DNA from: Rhodanobacter ginsengisoli
GTDB taxonomy: Bacteria > Pseudomonadota > Gammaproteobacteria > Xanthomonadales > Rhodanobacteraceae
Direction: 5' to 3'
Length of the DNA: 64,000 nucleotides
Assembly: GCF_042657065.1 (NCBI RefSeq)
Contig: NZ_JBHSNF010000002.1
Coordinates: 806,001 to 870,000 of the forward strand
Part shown: positions 60,971 through 64,000 of the stretch, in pieces
Position numbering within the stretch: the stretch's first letter is position 1
Layout of the letters: every line of letters begins with the position of its first letter
Made by a program: the position numbers and the translations under genes
The notes under the pieces: model-generated
What the model saw: only the letters and a program-made list of their open reading frames with translations
The model's database searches: none
Told to the model about the DNA's origin: nothing

Positions 60971-63900
60971 TGACCCGCTCCAGCGCGCGCTGCTCCAGCA
61001 CCTCGCTGATCTGCACCAGAAGGTCGGCTTCCTGATACGGCTTGCCGAGATAGCGATCCACCCCGATATCGAACGCGCGCTGGCGATGCTTGTCGCCACT
61101 GCGGGAGGTGATCATGATGATCGGCACATCCCGCAGGCGCGGGTCGGCCTTCATGTGGGTCGCCAGCTCATAACCGTCCATGCGCGGCATTTCGATATCC
61201 AGCAACATGAGATCGGGAACCCGCTCATGCAGCTTCTCGATCGCATCGATACCGTCCTTCGCCGTGCTGACTTCGTATTCGTGGCGCTCCAGCACGCGAC
61301 CGGTGACCTTGCGCATGGTGATCGAGTCGTCCACCACCATCACCAGCGGCCGCTCCTTCACTTCCTCGATGATCGGTGCCTGGACGGCACTGAGACCTTC
61401 GGCCAGACGCTGCTCGCGGCGGATGATGCCGTGACGAACCAGCGGCGCCAGATCCAGAATGATCAGCACCGAACCATCGCCCATGATCGTGGCGCCTAGC
61501 AGACCCGGCACCGAACTGATCTGTGGACCGACCGACTTGACCACGATCTCGCGTGAGCCGAGCACTGCGTCGATGCGGATCGCCGCACGCAGATCGCCCG
61601 CGCGGGTCAGCAGCAGCGGCTGCTGCTCGCCCTCGGCCGGCAGACCGGGTGGAAGCCCCAGCAACTCGGCCAGGTCATGAATGCCATAACCCTCGTTGCC
61701 GGACTGGAATGTCGGCTCGTCCGCCTTCAGCAGTTCGGTGAGATCATCCGGGTTGACCCTGGCCACACCCTGGACCGAGGTCATCGGAATGGCGAACGTG
61801 GCCTCGCCAATGCGGACCAGGATGGCCTGGGTGACGGCGAGCGTGAACGGCAGGCGCAGGATGAAGGTGGTGCCCTTGCCCTCGTCCGATTCGATCGACA
61901 GCGAACCACCGAGCTGCTTGATCTCATTCGCCACCACATCCATGCCGACGCCGCGACCCGCCAACTGGGTGATCTTGCTGGCGGTGGAGAAGCCGGGCTG
62001 GGTGATCAGCGAGAGCAGCTGGTTGTCGGTGGGCCGGGTGTCGGCACGCAACAGTCCGCGCTCGATGCCGCGCTTGCGGATCGCCTCGCGGTTCAGGCCA
62101 CGACCGTCGTCGCTGACCCGGATCACGACCTCGGTGGCTTCGCGTGCCACCTGGATATGCACCGAGCCTTCGGCCGGCTTGCCCACCTTGCGGCGTTCGG
62201 CCGGGGTCTCGATGCCGTGAGCAATCGCGTTGCGCAGCATGTGCTCGAATGGCGCCTTGATGCGGTCGAGCAGGTTGCGATCCATTTCGCCGTGCGCACC
62301 GGCCACGTAAAGCTGGGCGTTCTTGTTCTGTTCCTGCGCTGCCTGCCGCAGGGTTCGGCGAAGATTCGGCACCATCGTGTCGAACGGCAGCATGCGCGTG
62401 CGCAGCAAACCGTCCTGCAGCTCGGTGCTGACTCGCGACTGCTGGATCAGCAACGTCTCGGCCTGGCGGGTCAACTCGTCCAGCATGTTCTGGATCGAGA
62501 CCAGATCGGACACCGACTCGGCCAGCGCACGGGAATACTGCTGCAGCTGCGAGTAGCGATCGAGTTCGAGCGGATCGAACACGGTCAGGCCGGCCTCGCG
62601 ATGCTCGCGCTGGAAGCGCGCGATGATCTGCGCCTCGGTCTCGATTTCGAGCATGCGCAGCTGGCTGCGCAGGCGCGCGACGGTCTGTTCCAGCTCGACC
62701 AGGTTGAAGCGGTAGCCGGCAACCTGCTGTTCCAGTCGCGAACGATAGATCGCGACTTCGCCGGCATGATTGACCAGGCTGTCGAGCAGATCGGCACGAA
62801 CGCGGATCTGCTCCTGGGAGGAATGCACCTCCTCCTCCATCTCCGGCATCAACTCGGGCAGGTCGAGTTCGTTGACTACCTTCGGCGCCTGCGACCGCGA
62901 AACCTTCGGCATGGCCGTCGGCATCGGCATCTCCGCCGGCTCCGCATCGTCGGTCAGAACGGTCTCGCCAGCCATGCCCAGAAGGTGATCGATCATCCCC
63001 TTCGGATACTCGGATGCCTGTCCTTGCGAGACCTGCTGCACCAGGGCATGCAACTGATCGAAGCTCGCTTCGAGTGCCGCTATCAGGGTACCGGTCTTGC
63101 CGGCATCCCGGATCGGCTTTTCGAGCAGGGTCTCGATCGCGTGGGTCAGATCGCCCACCGCAACCAGCCCGGCGATTCGCGCACCACCCTTGAGGGTATG
63201 CAGATCGCGTTGCAACTCGGCCACATGGCTAAGCTCGGCCGGCTCGGCATGCCACTGCGCCAGCACGCCATCGGCGTGATCAAGAATCTCGCGCGCCTCG
63301 TCAATGAACACCTCCAGCAGATCGGCATCGATCTCGCCGGATCCAGCCAATGCATAGGCCGGCTTCGGCGTCGCCTCGGCCTCGGCCTCGGCATCTGCAA
63401 CCTTCTCGGCGGCAGCCTGTTCGGCCTCGGCCTGCTCGATCGCGGCCTGCTCGATCGCGGCTTGCTCGGCTGCGGCTTGCTCGATTGCGGCTTGCTCGAT
63501 TGCGGCTTGCTCGGCTGCGGCTTGCTCGGCTGCGGCTTGCTCGGCTGCGGCTTGCTCGGCTGCAGCTTGCTCGGCTGCGGCTTGCTCGGCTGCAGCTTGT
63601 TCTGCAGCCAACTTCTCAGCGGCGATCTTCTCGGCCGCGGCATCCCGCGCCGCCTGTTCTGCGGCTGCCTGTTCTGCAGCCGCTTGCTCGGCACCGGCGT
63701 CCCCGAGGTCAAACGCACCCAGCGCAGCGACCAGCTCGGCCGCCACCTGATCATGGTGAGCATCGTCTGGATGCACGTCGAGCGTCCGACCTGCGTCAGA
63801 CGGAAACTCTTCTGCCTCGGCGCCAGCCGCCTCGAAGCCACCGGCTTCGGACGAGGCCGCCGCAGCAGCGTCATCGGCGTCGCCCTGCGCGTCCTCTGTA

Positions 63901-64000
63901 TCCTGCAACTCCAGTTCGCCGACCTGCCGCTCATACACGACATGCGCCACCTGCGACTCGGGGTAGTGATCGCGCATCTCGATGATCTGAGCGGTGAGTG
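60963..64000 (-). CDS. chpA: ChpA/PilL-type CheA hybrid kinase, 5' end beyond the window
   Basis: At least 1,012 codons; the frame is open through the right edge (LTAQIIEM before the first visible ATG), so the N-terminus is missing. From there it has an Ala/Glu/Gln pentad repeat (about 63399-63689), an Hpt domain (His in RDLHTLKGGAR), a dimerisation helix, and a CheA-type ATPase domain with HMLRNAIAHG and DDGRGLNREAI. A CheW domain and a C-terminal receiver (Asp in LLLDIEMPRMDG) follow. It is the central kinase of the pilus chemosensory system controlling twitching. More Hpt domains are expected upstream. Confidence 0.92.
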   Translation of the reverse strand, partial: LTAQIIEMRDHYPESQVAHVVYERQVGELELQDTEDAQGDADDAAAAASSEAGGFEAAGAEAEEFPSDAGRTLDVHPDDAHHDQVAAELVAALGAFDLGDAGAEQAAAEQAAAEQAARDAAAEKIAAEKLAAEQAAAEQAAAEQAAAEQAAAEQAAAEQAAAEQAAIEQAAIEQAAAEQAAIEQAAIEQAEAEQAAAEKVADAEAEAEATPKPAYALAGSGEIDADLLEVFIDEAREILDHADGVLAQWHAEPAELSHVAELQRDLHTLKGGARIAGLVAVGDLTHAIETLLEKPIRDAGKTGTLIAALEASFDQLHALVQQVSQGQASEYPKGMIDHLLGMAGETVLTDDAEPAEMPMPTAMPKVSRSQAPKVVNELDLPELMPEMEEEVHSSQEQIRVRADLLDSLVNHAGEVAIYRSRLEQQVAGYRFNLVELEQTVARLRSQLRMLEIETEAQIIARFQREHREAGLTVFDPLELDRYSQLQQYSRALAESVSDLVSIQNMLDELTRQAETLLIQQSRVSTELQDGLLRTRMLPFDTMVPNLRRTLRQAAQEQNKNAQLYVAGAHGEMDRNLLDRIKAPFEHMLRNAIAHGIETPAERRKVGKPAEGSVHIQVAREATEVVIRVSDDGRGLNREAIRKRGIERGLLRADTRPTDNQLLSLITQPGFSTASKITQLAGRGVGMDVVANEIKQLGGSLSIESDEGKGTTFILRLPFTLAVTQAILVRIGEATFAIPMTSVQGVARVNPDDLTELLKADEPTFQSGNEGYGIHDLAELLGLPPGLPAEGEQQPLLLTRAGDLRAAIRIDAVLGSREIVVKSVGPQISSVPGLLGATIMGDGSVLIILDLAPLVRHGIIRREQRLAEGLSAVQAPIIEEVKERPLVMVVDDSITMRKVTGRVLERHEYEVSTAKDGIDAIEKLHERVPDLMLLDIEMPRMDGYELATHMKADPRLRDVPIIMITSRSGDKHRQRAFDIGVDRYLGKPYQEADLLVQISEVLEQRALERVND
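63399..63689 (-). repeat. Tandem 15-base repeats coding EQAAA pentads in chpA
   Basis: About 18-20 near-identical 15-base units such as GCTTGCTCGGCTGCG encode AEQAA-type pentapeptides, with AIEQA variants and interruptions by RDAAAEKIAAEKL. They span 291 bases. They predict one long charged helix linking the N-terminal part of ChpA to the Hpt domain. Tandem repeats of this purity can change copy number by slippage in whole units and keep the frame. Confidence 0.9.

Noticed and set aside
63399..63689. Short regular repeats that might be taken for a CRISPR array
   Set aside because: The 15-base units are contiguous with no spacers and lie in frame in chpA, so they are a coding tandem repeat.
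1..64000. tRNA genes, riboswitches, prophage, insertion sequences or att sites
   Set aside because: I looked for tRNA T-loop sequences, integrase or transposase genes and conserved riboswitch cores and saw none that hold up. Only REP-type and MITE-like repeats were found.

Overview
The window is high-GC, densely packed chromosomal DNA. Gene content points to a gammaproteobacterium of the Xanthomonadales/Lysobacterales, most like Rhodanobacteraceae (Rhodanobacter, Dyella, Frateuria). The signs are the pilA...pilB-pilC-pilD-coaE block, lgt-thyA-folA in a row, tesA next to ybbA-ybbP, a PilG/Chp-type chemosensory cluster and GTAG/GTGG-headed REP palindromes. The genus is inferred from these features, because no database search was possible. 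I saw no tRNA, rRNA, prophage, insertion sequence or CRISPR array.

Region 1 (1-21 kb) is a glycan island between the major pilin genes and pilB. It opens with a methyltransferase and a GT-C glycosyltransferase. Two tandem type IV pilins follow, each behind a GG-N10-GC sigma-54-like promoter, and then two paralogous membrane proteins of the TMTC/GT-C type. A tightly coupled nucleotide-sugar operon comes next: rfbF, rfbG, an RmlC-like epimerase, a NovU-like C-methyltransferase, a DegT aminotransferase and a NeuD-like acyltransferase. A CmcI-like methyltransferase and a Wzx-like flippase follow. Several glycosyltransferases and a methyltransferase close the island on both strands. I infer that it makes a CDP-linked, branched, N-acylated amino-deoxy sugar and places it in a glycan, possibly on the pilin.

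Region 2 (21-26 kb) holds pilus assembly and processing genes: pilB, pilC, pilD and coaE. Region 3 (26-39.7 kb) is mostly housekeeping: a MutT-type Nudix gene, folA, thyA, lgt, an S9 peptidase, lemA with two TPM-domain genes, a Sel1-repeat protein, dgkA and a POT transporter. It also holds a RegB/RegA redox two-component pair and an isoaspartyl peptidase.

Region 4 (39.8-52 kb) has a BlaI/M56-peptidase pair with two clear BlaI operators divergent from a single-chain 3-oxoacid CoA-transferase. It continues with an OmpR-type two-component pair, tesA divergent from ybbA-ybbP, an SLC13/ArsB-like permease, a GSGD-repeat envelope protein and a His-rich periplasmic protein. Region 5 (52-58.7 kb) carries mazG, nudE-cysQ, an inositol-monophosphatase-family gene with gspN, bioA and rsmE. 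Region 6 (58.7-64 kb) is the distal part of a Pil-Chp chemosensory operon (chpA, a CheB-like protein lacking the catalytic serine, and a CheW-like protein), running off the right edge. The window thus carries pilin, assembly ATPase, platform, processing peptidase, probable pilin glycan genes and pilus chemosensory control.
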